A stretch of 64,000 nucleotides of DNA from CAZART01 sp964487555 (GCA_964487555.1 CAZART010000003.1:1-64000), one strand, 5' to 3'. Positions 36,417-46,482 are shown, numbered from the stretch's first letter. The notes: generated by a model from the letters alone, not told the origin. A program made the numbers and translations.

Positions 36417-37064
36417 TCAAAACGCACGCAGCGCCTCGTCGATTGCCTGTGGAATCGGGAGCTCGCCCGCCGTGACGTCGAATTGCCGACGGGCCGTGCC
36501 CGGATTCTCGAGCACACGCACTAGAACCGCCGCCACGTCCGGTCGCGGAATCTCCCCCTGGGGTAGCTCCGGCGCCATCGCTACGCGGCCCGTTCCGGCC
36601 TCGTCCGTGAGCCGTCCGGGACGAACGATCGTATAGTCGAGGCCGCTCTCGCGGAGAGCCTCATCGGCTTCGGCCTTGGCCCGGAGGTAAATCTGAAACA
36701 CCTCGCCGCCGCGGGGCTGTTCCGCATTCATGGCCGAAATCATCACGTAGCGCCGGATGCCGTTCCGCTTCGCCGCGTCCATCAATTTGATGGCACCGTC
36801 GCGATCGACCGTCCATTTCCGAGCAGCGCCGCTGCCGGGCCCCGCACCGGCTGCAAAAAGGACCGCATCCGCCGTGCCGACAGCCTCCGAGACGTCATCT
36901 TCGGCCTCGAGATCACACACGACAGGCTCCGCTCCCGTGCGCCGCACGTCGTCGGCCTGATCCGGACGGCGAATAAGTCCGCGCACCTGATGCCCCCGCT
37001 CGATGAGCATCGGATGAAGCAGCATGGCAACCTTCCCGTGTCCTCCTGCAATGACAATCTGCAT
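36417..37064 (-). CDS. NAD(P)-binding atypical SDR (SDR_a5-like)
   Basis: The protein has 215 residues. The Rossmann nucleotide motif is IAGGHGKVAMLLHPML at residues 4-19, followed by GLIRRPDQADDV, VLFAAGAGPGSG, and YVMISAMNAEQP. YTIVRPGRLTDEAGTG is the usual C-terminal signature of the atypical SDR/NmrA-like group. There is no classical YxxxK, as expected for this group, so it may be a redox sensor or reductase. It lies 13 bases downstream of the Gfo/Idh gene, probably in one transcript. Confidence 0.88.
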   Translation of the reverse strand: MQIVIAGGHGKVAMLLHPMLIERGHQVRGLIRRPDQADDVRRTGAEPVVCDLEAEDDVSEAVGTADAVLFAAGAGPGSGAARKWTVDRDGAIKLMDAAKRNGIRRYVMISAMNAEQPRGGEVFQIYLRAKAEADEALRESGLDYTIVRPGRLTDEAGTGRVAMAPELPQGEIPRPDVAAVLVRVLENPGTARRQFDVTAGELPIPQAIDEALRAF

Positions 37065-37077
37065 GGTCTTTTGAAAT

Positions 37078-38064
37078 TTACTCCGCGCCGGCCGCGTAAA
37101 TCCGCAAAATTAGCTCCGTCGCCAGGCGGGCCGAGGCGCCACTGACGGCCGGCTCGCGATCGTCTCGGACGGCCTCGACGAAGTCTTCGAGGATGGCTTC
37201 GTGCCCGGCGGTATCCGTAACTGCAACGGAAGCCCCGCTATGGATCGCGCCTTCGGGCGTCCTGGATGGATTCTCTATGCCTTCCACGGCCCAGGTCGTG
37301 ATGACGTCATTCTCCATCACCACCGTTCCTCGGTCCCCATGGATCTCGAGCCGCGCCGGAAACCCCGGACGTGCGGCGGTCGAGGCGACGATCGTCCCGA
37401 TCATGCCGCTCGAATGCCTGAGCAGACATGCACCATGGTCCTCCACTTCGATCTCGTGCGCGAACGTTCCGAGCATGCTCGCCACCGTCTGCGGCATTCC
37501 GAAGAACCACGTGTAGATATCGATGTTGTGAGACGCCTGCTGCACGAACGGCCCTCCACCATCGATCGCATACGTGCCGCGGTAGGGTGAGCTGTCGTAA
37601 TAGGCCTGCTCCCGCCAGAACTTCACGCTCAGATCCGCTGCGTACACCCTTCCCAGTGCACCGCGCTCGAGCAGTTGCTTCATGGACTGATTGTCCGGAC
37701 TCATCCGCCGCTGATAGGACACGCCGAGCTTCACGCCGTTCGTCCGGCACGCCTCGATCATCGCATCCATATGCTCCATCGAGACGTCTAGGGGCTTCTC
37801 CGTCAGGACGTGCTTGCCGAGCTGCGCCGCGGCCGTCGCACCTTCGTGATGCAGGCCCGGCGGCGTAGCGAGAATGACGGCATCAAATTCGGCTTCGATG
37901 TCCTCTAGTGCCGGGGCGATCTCGGGCCGCCCGCCCTTCCCCACGTAGTCGGGCAGACGATCGCCTCTGGAGACGAAGCCGACCACCTCTGAATCCGCGA
38001 GCGTGCCGATGGCCGTGAGGTACGTTCGTGCGATATTGCCGGTGCCGACGATGATGAATCTCAT
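37078..38064 (-). CDS. Gfo/Idh/MocA family oxidoreductase
   Basis: The protein has 328 residues and is cytoplasmic. The NAD(P) fold starts IIVGTGNIARTYLTAIG (G-x-G-x-x-A), followed by DAVILATPPGLHHEGATAAA and the catalytic motif TEKPLDVSMEH (Lys in EKP). The C-terminal domain includes GGPFVQQASHNIDIYTWFFG, with the conserved Asp-x-x-x-His-like region. Such enzymes oxidise or reduce sugars and inositols. It is divergent from the Tat-type homologue at 38214. Confidence 0.92.
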   Translation of the reverse strand: MRFIIVGTGNIARTYLTAIGTLADSEVVGFVSRGDRLPDYVGKGGRPEIAPALEDIEAEFDAVILATPPGLHHEGATAAAQLGKHVLTEKPLDVSMEHMDAMIEACRTNGVKLGVSYQRRMSPDNQSMKQLLERGALGRVYAADLSVKFWREQAYYDSSPYRGTYAIDGGGPFVQQASHNIDIYTWFFGMPQTVASMLGTFAHEIEVEDHGACLLRHSSGMIGTIVASTAARPGFPARLEIHGDRGTVVMENDVITTWAVEGIENPSRTPEGAIHSGASVAVTDTAGHEAILEDFVEAVRDDREPAVSGASARLATELILRIYAAGAE

Positions 38065-38213
38065 GAGGCCGTGGTTCCAGGAGCTTTGTATACAGGCGAT
38101 TTTCGGATTCCAAATAAAGAATCGTGTCGGAACCTTTCATTAGTATTTTGTAACGGCCACCTCATCCCGTGGCCGAACCAACCGCACAATATCCATCACT
38201 CACAACACGGAGC

Positions 38214-39494
38214 ATGATGAAGCGCACGCACACGGCAACACGGCGATCCTTTCTAAAACGAGCGGGCCTGGCAGCGGCCGGACTCCCCATTCTCACGACG
38301 GCGCATGGGTTTGCGTCGGCCAGGAGCTACAGTCGCATTCTTGGCGCCAACGAACGCTTCAATGTAGGTATCGTCGGATGTGGGGGCATGGCCGGCTCCC
38401 ATCTCAATGCCCTGCTGCGAATGCCGGACGCCGTCGAGGTCGTCGCCGTGAGTGACGTATTCGAGTCCAGAGCGCGCCACTTCCAGGATCGCATCTGGAG
38501 GGTGGGCGGAAGACCGGAACGTACGGCCGACTATCGGCAACTGCTCGATAGCAGCGACGTCGATTACGTTCTCATCGCCACTCCGGGACATTGGCACAGC
38601 CAGAACACGCTCGATGCGCTGGATGCCGGATTGCATGTGTATGTCGAAAAGCCCATGACGCACACCGTGAGCGAGGCGTTCGCCGTCCGCGAGAAAGTCG
38701 GTACAAGCGGGCGCAAGCTCCAGGTAGGAGTGCAGGGCATGAGCGACGACACATACGAGAGTGCCCACGCCGCCATTAAGGCGGGTAAAATCGGCCCCGT
38801 GATCGAGGCACAGACGGATTACGTTCGGAATTACGCCGACATAGGCCCATGGAGAAGCGGTGTGGATCCGAATCTGCCTAAACCACCGGATCTCGACTGG
38901 GAAACGTGGCTCGGGCCCGCTCCGAAGCGGCCATGGGATGCGCGGCGCTTCTTTGAATGGCGCAACTACCGGGATTATTCCGGCGGCATCGCCACCGATC
39001 TATTTGTTCATCGACTCACGCGGATTCTCAAGGCCTGCGGACTGGGCGTCCCGGAGCGCGTGGTCGGGATGGGCGGAATTTATCTGTGGGATGACGGACG
39101 CGAGCTACCCGATAACATGGAGATGCTGCTTGAATATCCCGCCGTCGAGGGCATTACGCCGGGAATGACGGTACACGTTCTCGGAACGATGGGGAATGGG
39201 CGCGGAATCGATCACCTGATCCGCGGCCACCGTGCGACGCTGGTTTTTACGCGAGAAGGATGGGACATTATCGATGAAGCAAGTGGCGAGATCGTCGAAC
39301 AGCACGTCAAGACGGGCGCCGAGGACGTGTTTCTCCACCACCAGAACCTTCAGGCGGCGATTCGGGGCGACGCCCCGCTGCACTGCGACGCAGATCTCGG
39401 TCTCTACGGTGTCGTGGCCGTCAACGGCGGCGTCGACTCCTGGTTCGAGAAGAAGATGCTTGCCTGGGACACTGCGAAAGACGCATGGACGTGA
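38214..39494 (+). CDS. Tat-exported Gfo/Idh/MocA family oxidoreductase
   Basis: The protein has 426 residues. The twin-arginine signal is TRRSFLKRAGLAAAGLPIL. The mature enzyme begins ERFNVGIVGCGGMAGSHLNALL (nucleotide site), then DYVLIATPGHWHSQNTLDALDAG and YVEKPMTHTV (catalytic Lys). The C-terminal region includes DLFVHRLTRILKACG. Exported members act on sugars or glycosides in the periplasm, sometimes on glycan-chain ends. ATG 38214 follows ACGGAG and is favoured over GTG 38169. It does not share a transcript with the 37078 gene, only the 149-base divergent space. Confidence 0.9.
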   Translation: MMKRTHTATRRSFLKRAGLAAAGLPILTTAHGFASARSYSRILGANERFNVGIVGCGGMAGSHLNALLRMPDAVEVVAVSDVFESRARHFQDRIWRVGGRPERTADYRQLLDSSDVDYVLIATPGHWHSQNTLDALDAGLHVYVEKPMTHTVSEAFAVREKVGTSGRKLQVGVQGMSDDTYESAHAAIKAGKIGPVIEAQTDYVRNYADIGPWRSGVDPNLPKPPDLDWETWLGPAPKRPWDARRFFEWRNYRDYSGGIATDLFVHRLTRILKACGLGVPERVVGMGGIYLWDDGRELPDNMEMLLEYPAVEGITPGMTVHVLGTMGNGRGIDHLIRGHRATLVFTREGWDIIDEASGEIVEQHVKTGAEDVFLHHQNLQAAIRGDAPLHCDADLGLYGVVAVNGGVDSWFEKKMLAWDTAKDAWT

Positions 39495-39666
39495 CGGCCT
39501 CTGGACGTGTTGACGATCGGGCGATTCGCCCATGTGACCCTTCAGACACCTCGGACGCGATCATGCTCGCTCCAATCGTGCGCCCTCGTCCAGCATCGAT
39601 AAGCCGGTATAGACGTGTGCTCGTGCGGACGGCATTGAGGGTACCACGACGCCGTTTGAATCGTAG

Positions 39667-42645
39667 TTACGTTGAACGTTCATCGAGGGCCGCGAGCCGA
39701 GTTCGGGCCTGCTCGAGCAGGTGCGACAGGTCGTCGTCGCAGCCTTCCCAGAACGCGATGAACCGCTCGTAGTGGCGGACGGCCTGCTCGACATCGCCGG
39801 CGTCGTCGTAGGTCTGCGCCATGCGAAGGTGCGTGATCGGCACGTAGAGCATTTCGTACGGCGTCACGCTCGGGATATTTTTAAAGAGCGGCAGCGCCGC
39901 GTCGTACCGCTTGAGCGCGAAAAGCAACTCCGCTTTCAGGAAGCGCTCGTAGCTGACCGCGTAAATGGACGAGGCAAGGGCGCGCGCATACCATACGTTG
40001 ATCGAAATTCGTTCCAGCGTCGCGAGCGTCGCCTCAAGATCGCCGACACTGAGGCTGAGTTGAGCACGGATGCCTTCGGCGAGATCTGTGGTGAGCGAGC
40101 CGGTCTCCGGTTCCGGAGGAAGGCCGCGTAGCTGCGCTTCGTAGCCGCGCGCGGCCTCGACACGCCCCATCCTCGCATTCAACATTCCCAGCAGGTACCC
40201 TCGGATGATCGGATGAAGGCTTTCGTGCGCGCTGAACATCACGCTCGGATGGTCGAACGTCCTGGCCGCCGCGACATCGAGGCTCTCGAGGGCCACGACG
40301 TGCTCTTCGAGCGCCTGGCGATCGTGCTGCGTCGCAGCGAGATCGAACAGTGGGAGCATGGCAAACTGCGCTCGAAATTCGACGGCCGGGACCGGATCGA
40401 GGGTCTCGAGGTGCTCCAACCATTGCATAGCTCGTGTTCGCCGGCCGCGGCCCATCTCGAGATGCGCAAGCAGCCCCATCGCCGTCATTCGCACCTCCGG
40501 AGCGTGTGACGGTTGGGCCATAACGCGCAAGAGCTGTTCGGCCGCATCGAAATCGCGCAGGTACAGCCCGACGTCCCATACCGCGAAGATCAGCCCGTTG
40601 TCCGGGGTGGTACGCGCATCTTCAAGGACGGCCTGCCGCTCCGATTCGTCACTGCCGCCGAACGCACGAAGGGCGCGCATGGCGAGCGCACGGTCGGCTT
40701 TCGGCGTCAGGGCCATGTAGCGACTCGTCACGCGCACGAGCTCGGGTATATCCCGCTCGAAGGCCGCGATACGGGCGAGATGCACAAGTGCATGCGTATC
40801 GTATGGCGGGATGTGCGTGATGCGCTCGAAATATGCGCGCGCATCGCCGAGCGAACCGCCGTGCATGGGACCGTAATGGAACACGACTTCGCCGAGCTGA
40901 TAGAGGACCTCGGCGTCGTCCGGATACGAACCGAGCAGAGAGCGATAGCGCCGCTCGGCCTCGTCCCAGCGGCCCTGTCGGTAGGCCACGAACGCTTGAA
41001 GGAGACGCTCATCGCGCGGTGTCAGGCGACCGGCATGCTCATAGGCGCGATCGGCTGCGTCCTGGGCGAGATCGGCCCGAGCCAGCCATTCCGCCGCCGT
41101 GCTCAGGCGGTAGTAGCCTAGGGCGAAGGCCGTGTCGATCGCTACGGCGTGTTGAAACGCGTCGACGGCGGCCTCGAAGTTGCCGGCACGCATGGCACTT
41201 TCGCCCTCGAGGTAGGCACGCAGCGCCGGCAGAGACGACGTCGTAACGGCCGCGATGTGCGCCATGCGAGCTCCCGCTCCGCCGACGGCCCCGAGCAAAT
41301 CTACGGCGAGGGTGTCGACAAGGTCGAAGATGGCGTCGTCGACGCCTTCTGCCGTCGTTTCGGCAGCTATCTGAGATTCATCACTCCGATATAGGGCCGC
41401 CTGAAGCCGAATTCGGCCGCCGATTTCGAAAAGATCGCCCATGATGAAGAGCCCGGCCCCAAACTGGGCCGCAATGGAGCGGGCCGTTTCGGGTTGAAGC
41501 GGCCCCTGCTTGCTCGCAACCGCGCTCAAAAGAGCGTTCGAGTCGACGGCCCGCAGGTCTCCCGCCCCATCCAGCTTTGTGCTAAGCAAACTCGACATCC
41601 CGTCGGCCAGGTAAGCCACGGACTGGCTCCCGTGGAGCGTAAACGGAAATACGGCCACGAGATCGGAGGAGGTCTCCGATGTCTTCGGGACCATCCAGAT
41701 CAGAAAAATCAAGGCGGCGATCGGGATCAGAAGCAGGCCGTAGAGGACGATGCGGAGTCTGCGCCCCAGAACTGGCCTATTTTCGAAGGTCACGCCCGCG
41801 GGCCGGCGCGGCGCCGCCCGGTCGGCAGGCTGACTAAAGGCCTCCAGCTTCGCGACCACGTCGGCCGCGCTCCCGACGCGATTATCGCGATCTTTCACCA
41901 GCATCTCATCGACCACCGCCGCGAGATCCGCCGGCACGTCGGGACGATCAGCGTTTAGCAGGGGCGGATCGTGGTGCAGGACGGCATACATCACGGCCTG
42001 CTCGTACGGCATATCGAACGGGCGACGACCCGCCAGGAGCTCATACAAGAGAACGCCCAGGGACCAGACGTCGGTCCGCGGATCTACCGCCTCTCCCCGC
42101 ATCTGCTCCGGCGACATGTAGAAGAGTGTTCCCAGCGTCGTGCCTTCGCGCGTTATAGAAACATCCGAGGCGATGCGCGCAATGCCGAAGTCGAGAAGCT
42201 TTACCTCATCCCGCTCCGTAATCATGACGTTCGCCGGCTTGACGTCCCGGTGCGTGATGCCCGCAGCGTGTGCACGCTCTAGCCCTTTCGCGACGTGGAT
42301 GGCCACGCGTACGGCTTCCTCGATCGGGAGCGGACCGTGGGCGAGGCGCTTCTTGAGTGTCTCGCCGGGGTAGTACGCCATCGCAATGAACATCTGTCCG
42401 TCGTCGGTCTCGCCGATCTCGTAAATCGTGCAGATGTTTGGATGGTCGAGACTCGAGGCCGCCTGCGCTTCGCGGATGAGACGCTCGCGCGCTTCCGAGC
42501 TGCTCATGAGCTCCGACGGAAGCAGTTTGAGCGCGACAGGCCTCTTCAGGCGGGCGTCTTCGGCTTTGTAGACGACGCCCATTCCTCCGCCGCCCAGCTC
42601 TTCAAGCACTCGGTAATGCGAGATGGTCCGCCCCACCAACGACAT
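39667..42645 (-). CDS. Transmembrane Ser/Thr protein kinase with TPR-like repeats
   Basis: The protein has 992 residues. The Hanks-type kinase domain (~10-270) is complete: glycine loop LGGGGMGVVYKAED, Lys40, HRDVKPAN (132-139), DFG 152-154, and YMSPEQM (176-182). A TM segment lies at ~297-319, and the extracytoplasmic part (~325-460, DLVAVFPFTLHGS...) resembles the FlgO-like/TolB-like region of such kinases. It is followed by tetratricopeptide-like helical repeats to the C-terminus. It likely senses protein partners or stress. The gene stands alone with GC-rich sequence upstream. Confidence 0.93.
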   Translation of the reverse strand: MSLVGRTISHYRVLEELGGGGMGVVYKAEDARLKRPVALKLLPSELMSSSEARERLIREAQAASSLDHPNICTIYEIGETDDGQMFIAMAYYPGETLKKRLAHGPLPIEEAVRVAIHVAKGLERAHAAGITHRDVKPANVMITERDEVKLLDFGIARIASDVSITREGTTLGTLFYMSPEQMRGEAVDPRTDVWSLGVLLYELLAGRRPFDMPYEQAVMYAVLHHDPPLLNADRPDVPADLAAVVDEMLVKDRDNRVGSAADVVAKLEAFSQPADRAAPRRPAGVTFENRPVLGRRLRIVLYGLLLIPIAALIFLIWMVPKTSETSSDLVAVFPFTLHGSQSVAYLADGMSSLLSTKLDGAGDLRAVDSNALLSAVASKQGPLQPETARSIAAQFGAGLFIMGDLFEIGGRIRLQAALYRSDESQIAAETTAEGVDDAIFDLVDTLAVDLLGAVGGAGARMAHIAAVTTSSLPALRAYLEGESAMRAGNFEAAVDAFQHAVAIDTAFALGYYRLSTAAEWLARADLAQDAADRAYEHAGRLTPRDERLLQAFVAYRQGRWDEAERRYRSLLGSYPDDAEVLYQLGEVVFHYGPMHGGSLGDARAYFERITHIPPYDTHALVHLARIAAFERDIPELVRVTSRYMALTPKADRALAMRALRAFGGSDESERQAVLEDARTTPDNGLIFAVWDVGLYLRDFDAAEQLLRVMAQPSHAPEVRMTAMGLLAHLEMGRGRRTRAMQWLEHLETLDPVPAVEFRAQFAMLPLFDLAATQHDRQALEEHVVALESLDVAAARTFDHPSVMFSAHESLHPIIRGYLLGMLNARMGRVEAARGYEAQLRGLPPEPETGSLTTDLAEGIRAQLSLSVGDLEATLATLERISINVWYARALASSIYAVSYERFLKAELLFALKRYDAALPLFKNIPSVTPYEMLYVPITHLRMAQTYDDAGDVEQAVRHYERFIAFWEGCDDDLSHLLEQARTRLAALDERST

Positions 42646-42728
42646 TGGCGCACCGCATGAAAGATTCAGAAGAAGGAGACATGCTTAACATGCATGAATA
42701 TACGCAGAAATGGAATAGGCCTGGCCGC

Positions 42729-42747
42729 GCCCGTCGCGCGGACGGGC
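42729..42747. terminator. Possible hairpin downstream of the decayed rhamnose operon
   Basis: A perfect 7-bp stem GCCCGTC/GACGGGC with a 5-base loop lies about 80 bases beyond the last stop of the rhamnose operon. More GC-rich palindromes are nearby (42744-42762). There is no clear T run, so a factor-independent terminator is only possible. Confidence 0.3.
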
Positions 42748-42828
42748 CGCGCGGCCCGTGGCAAAGAGCCTCGCCGCACAGTGCCCAAGGAGGCTCGGCC
42801 GCGCAGCCCGCGGCGGACGGCCGGGCCA

Positions 42829-43962
42829 CTACAGGCTCTGCGGAGGTGCATAGTGGGTGGCGGAGCGCCTTTCGCTTACGGATTGGCGGTATCCGGAGGC
42901 CCGAAAGGCCGCCACTGGATCCAGTGCACCGCCCCGGCGCCGGCGTGCCGCAGCGACGAGAGCGCCGGTGTCGGTCTCATAGGCCGTCTTGAGGGTGCGT
43001 TCGGGCATGAGTACGTCGTTGGTCTGCTGATACTGGGCAAGCGCCGCGCGGTCGACGAGCAGCGCCTTCGCATAGGCTTGCTGCAGGTTCTCAACCGTCT
43101 GCAGGAGCGCTTCGATCGGATCCTTCACGTTGTGGCTCTGGTCGATCATGTAGTCCGGCTGAAATTCCTCTATCTCCTCCGACGCGGCATCGACGAGTTC
43201 GTTGAACACGAGAAAGAGCTGGAAAGGCTTGATCGATCCTGCGGTTAGATCGTCGTCGCCATACTTGCTGTCATTGAAGTGGAAGCCCCCGAGCCTGCCC
43301 ACCGCAATTAGGCGCGCCACGACGAGCTCGACGTTCGTATTGGGTAAATGGTGACCAAGGTCGACCAGGCACGCAGCACGTTCTCCGAGGGCCTGCGCAA
43401 GGAGCAGGGACGATCCCCAGTCTTGCACCACGCTAGCGTAAAAAGCCGGCTCGTACGGCTTGTGTTCGGTGAAGAGCCGCCAATCCTTCGGCATTCCGTC
43501 ATACACGTCCCGCAGGCTCTCCAACACACGATCAAAGCTCTTGCGCAGGTGGATGGCACCGGGATAGTTGCTGCCGTCGGCGAGCCAGACGGTCAGCGCC
43601 TTCGAACCGAGTGACTCGCCGACCTCGATCACGTGCAGGTTGTGCTCTATCGCCTGCCGGCGGACGACCGGGTCGGTGTGGCCGAGCGAGCCGAACTAAT
43701 AGCTGTGGGGCAGTCCTTGCTGATCCTGAAAGGTGTTGGAGTTAACGGCATCGAAACCGAGGCCGAGGCTCGAGGCATGCCGGCGCAGTGCGACCGGATC
43801 ATCAGGCTCATCCCACGGCACGTGGAGCGACACCCGCTCTGTCGCGCCGGTGAGCTGATGGACGACCGCGATATCCTCCATCTTCTCAAAAACGTCCCGG
43901 GGCTCGCCCGGTCCCGGGAAGCGGCCGAACCGCGTCCCGCCCGTTCCGAGAGCCCAGGAAGG
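42829..43962 (-). pseudogene. rhaI: L-rhamnose isomerase (catabolic, RhaI type), N-terminally deleted and carrying an amber codon
   Basis: The isomerase frame starts abruptly at PSWALGTGGTRFGRFPGPGE (43962 down), continues LTGATERVSLHVPWDEPDDP and FDAVNSNTFQDQ, and reaches HSY followed by TAG at 43696-43698 where the family has Lys (HSYKFGSL). The same frame resumes immediately, FGSLGHTDPVVRRQ, then LGSKALTVWLADGSNYPG, TEHKPYEPAFY, ACLVDLGHHLPNTN and GGFHFNDSKYGDDDL. It ends normally at 42829. The first ~60 residues are missing, replaced by the front of the aldolase gene. It once converted L-rhamnose to L-rhamnulose; it is very probably inactive. Confidence 0.88.
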
Positions 43963-44738
43963 TTAGGGCCGCCGAACGTATCCGCGCTGCGGTCGTTCTG
44001 CGCGAGATACGCCGCGGCTTTGTCGATCAGGCGAAGCGTCAGGAGGTAGCACCCTTTATCGTCATCCGCCCAGTTAATGAGGCCGTGACCGCCGAGCATG
44101 ATGCCGCGGGCGTTCGGATTTTCGCGACATACCTCCTGGAGGGTTAGGCCGAGCTCAAAGCCCGGGCGCTGCCAATCCACCCAAACCACTTCGTCCCCGC
44201 AAACGTCCCTCGTTAGTCGCGGGCCGTCTTCCGAGGTCGCGATGGCGATACAAGCCACCGGGTGCATGTGATCGACATGCTTAAAGGGAATAAAGGCATG
44301 CAGCGGCGTATCGATCGAGGGGGCGCGCGGATTGAGATCGAATGTGCAGTATGGATACATTTCCACCATGGCATCTTCAGCCTCCGTTTTCGGGCCTTTC
44401 GATGCGAACGCGTCATAGATACGTTGCAAGTCCATCAACTTTGACTGATAGAGCGAGGCGAAATTGGCTCGTTCAGCCGTGCGCAGGTCCCCGCCCGATC
44501 CTTTTACCCAGAGCACGTCCACGACGTGGCCCGTCATCGGATCGCGCTCTCTAATCTTGGACGACGTATTTCCACCACCCGTGTTCGTGATGCGCCAGTC
44601 GGCTCCGAGCATGTTGGATCGGTAGATCAGACGCCCAACGGGATCGTGGTTTTCAGCAACGTCGTCGTCCCATCGATTATGAACGTATCTAAGATCCTGA
44701 TCTCCCGCGGAAGCTGCGCTTCGCATATGGCTGCTCAT
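43963..44738 (-). pseudogene. Bifunctional rhamnulose-1-phosphate aldolase/lactaldehyde dehydrogenase, only the N-terminal aldolase part left
   Basis: The frame from ATG 44738 gives about 258 residues of class II aldolase: RLIYRSNMLGADWRITNTGG, DVLWVKGSGGDL, DHMHPVACIAIA (metal His) and IMLGGHGLINWADDDKGC. After TFGGP near 43966 it loses all similarity and reads out of phase with the isomerase to a stop at 43647. Full-length members are ~700 residues with a C-terminal SDR domain, which is absent. It would have split rhamnulose-1-phosphate into DHAP and lactaldehyde. The aldolase half could still fold if the out-of-frame tail is tolerated. Confidence 0.87.
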
Positions 44739-44802
44739 GGCAAGGATTGGGTGCTTTCTGTTGGCTCAGTATTTGAACATTGGATAACGGGCTGGTCTGC
44801 CG

Positions 44803-46233
44803 TCAATGAGCGCGCGCAGTGGCCGAAGGATCATACGTTGTCACACGAACACTCCTCCGTACGACGTCACGAATCATCGATACAGGAGGAAGGTGGCCTA
44901 ACGTTCGCGCCTGCACGAGCAGGTTGCCCATGACCGCCGCCTCCGCGGGCCCGGCGTGAACCGGCCGCCCACATACATCCGCGGTCCAGCCGCACAACAT
45001 TTCGTTCTGCGAACTTCCTCCAACGATGTGAACGGCGTCGATCCGCTCACCCAAGACATCTTCCAGGATCTGCAACGCCGACCGGTATCCCACTGCCAGG
45101 CTCTCCAGAATAAGGCGGACGATCTCACCACGCCTCGCGGGAGGTTGTATGTCGTGCCTTCGGCAGTGCGATTGCAGCTTTTGAATTATCTGCCCCCGCT
45201 GCCTGAAGGTGGATGCTTCCAGGTCCACTACGGCACCCGTGGACGGAGCCGCAATTGCTTCCTCCATCAATTGTGCGTAGGTAGAGTCTAGGCCCGATTC
45301 GCGCCACTCTCGCTCACATTCCTGCAGCACCCACAGTCCGGTAAGATTCTTTAAGAATCTGATCGTGCCGTTGATGCCGGCCTCGTTCGTGAAGTTTGCC
45401 GCTCGAGCGGCTTCCGTCAAGAGCGGCTCGTCAAGCTCCGCTCCCAGCAGCGACCACGTGCCACAGGAGATGTAGGCCCACCGTCCACTCTTCTCTTCGG
45501 CGGGTATGCCGGCAACTGCGGCGGCTGTATCATGCGAACATCCGGCCACGACGGCGATATCGACACCTCCTTTTAGTACCGGCGAAACCTTTCCTATGAC
45601 CGTGCCGGAGTCCACGATCTCCGGCCACTGACCCGTTGGGATGCCGAGACTCCGCATCAGTTCGTCGTCCCATTTGCCGGTGCGAATACTCATCAGTTGC
45701 GTCGTGCTGGCCATGGTGCGTTCCGCCACCGCACGACCGCCCAGCCTGAAGAGAAGATACTCCGCTATGAACAGCCGTACGGTCCGTCTGCCGGACGAGC
45801 TCCGGTTCTTCATCCACTTCGGCAAGCATCTGTGGAAGCGTGTTGATCTCCATCATCTGGATGCCGGTCCGGCCGTAGATCTCGGCGGCCGGCACCAGCT
45901 CAAATGCCTGGTCGAGCCGGCCGCGCGTTCGGCGGTCGCGGTAGCAGAACGGATGGCGCAGGACGTCGCCCTGACCGAGTGGGACGTAGTCGAGGGACCA
46001 CGAGTCGATGGAAACGCTTCGAAACGAGGGATAATCCAGAAGCGCCTTTCTGACGCCCTCTTTTACCTCTTGCCACAACGCATCGACATTCCAGAAAAGA
46101 CTCCCGTCCGGCTCCAGAATAGGCGTATCAAACGGTGGATCTCGTCAAGCACAAGCCGATCGTCCGCCAACGTTCCGACGACGGCTCGACCGCTTGATGC
46201 GCCCAGGTCGAAAGCGAGGAAGCTTTGCTCCAT
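44803..46233 (-). pseudogene. rhaB: Rhamnulokinase with two frameshifts
   Basis: Three overlapping frames together make one FGGY-type kinase. ATG 46233 starts MEQSFLAFDLGASSGRAVVG; the first shift near 46128 (one base missing after EIHR) leads to FDTPILEPDGSLFWNVDALW and DSWSLDYVPLG; the second near 45785 (after ELVRQTDR) leads to LFIAEYLLFRLGG, AGCSHDTAAAVAG, ISCGTWSLLG and HIVGGSSQNEMLCGW. The protein ends normally with no large deletion. Two independent indels in one gene argue for decay. It would have phosphorylated L-rhamnulose. Confidence 0.88.
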
Positions 46234-46277
46234 AGTACAACCTCTGAGGCTCTTCGGAGGTGCGTATACCCGCGTGG

Positions 46278-46457
46278 CTAAACGACTGAATCCTTCGTCT
46301 TCATCCAGAAAGGTGCGGTGGCGAACCAGAGCGCCGTGCCGACAATCATGAGCGTCGCGTGGGTGTCCCAGGTGATGTGGCCGCTGAAAACAAAGAACGC
46401 CGGGGCGACCGTTAAAGCGAGGCCGACGGCCGAGATGATTTGTGTCAGGATCTTCAT
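46278..46457 (-). CDS. Small membrane protein (59 residues) of the rhamnose operon, intact
   Basis: ATG 46457 to TAG 46278 gives MKILTQIISAVGLALTVAPA and continues through GHITWDTHATLMIVGTALWF to PFWMKTKDSVV. Two hydrophobic segments suggest a small inner-membrane protein. A ribosome site GGAGGAG... lies just upstream. The gene sits between the transporter remnant and rhamnulokinase, on the same strand with short spacing. Its role is unknown, perhaps a transporter partner; it is the only undamaged gene of the operon. Confidence 0.75.
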   Translation of the reverse strand: MKILTQIISAVGLALTVAPAFFVFSGHITWDTHATLMIVGTALWFATAPFWMKTKDSVV

Positions 46458-46482
46458 GCCTCTCCTCCAACCTGGTGAACGG

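Noticed and set aside
43696..43698. Amber codon as pyrrolysine or selenocysteine-type recoding
   Set aside because: The gene is already broken by an N-terminal deletion, the family has Lys here, and other genes of the operon are frameshifted.
43647..43965. Out-of-frame continuation of the aldolase frame into the isomerase
   Set aside because: Its residues are Arg/Ser-rich and match nothing, while another frame gives clear isomerase sequence. It is just the readthrough of the deletion junction.
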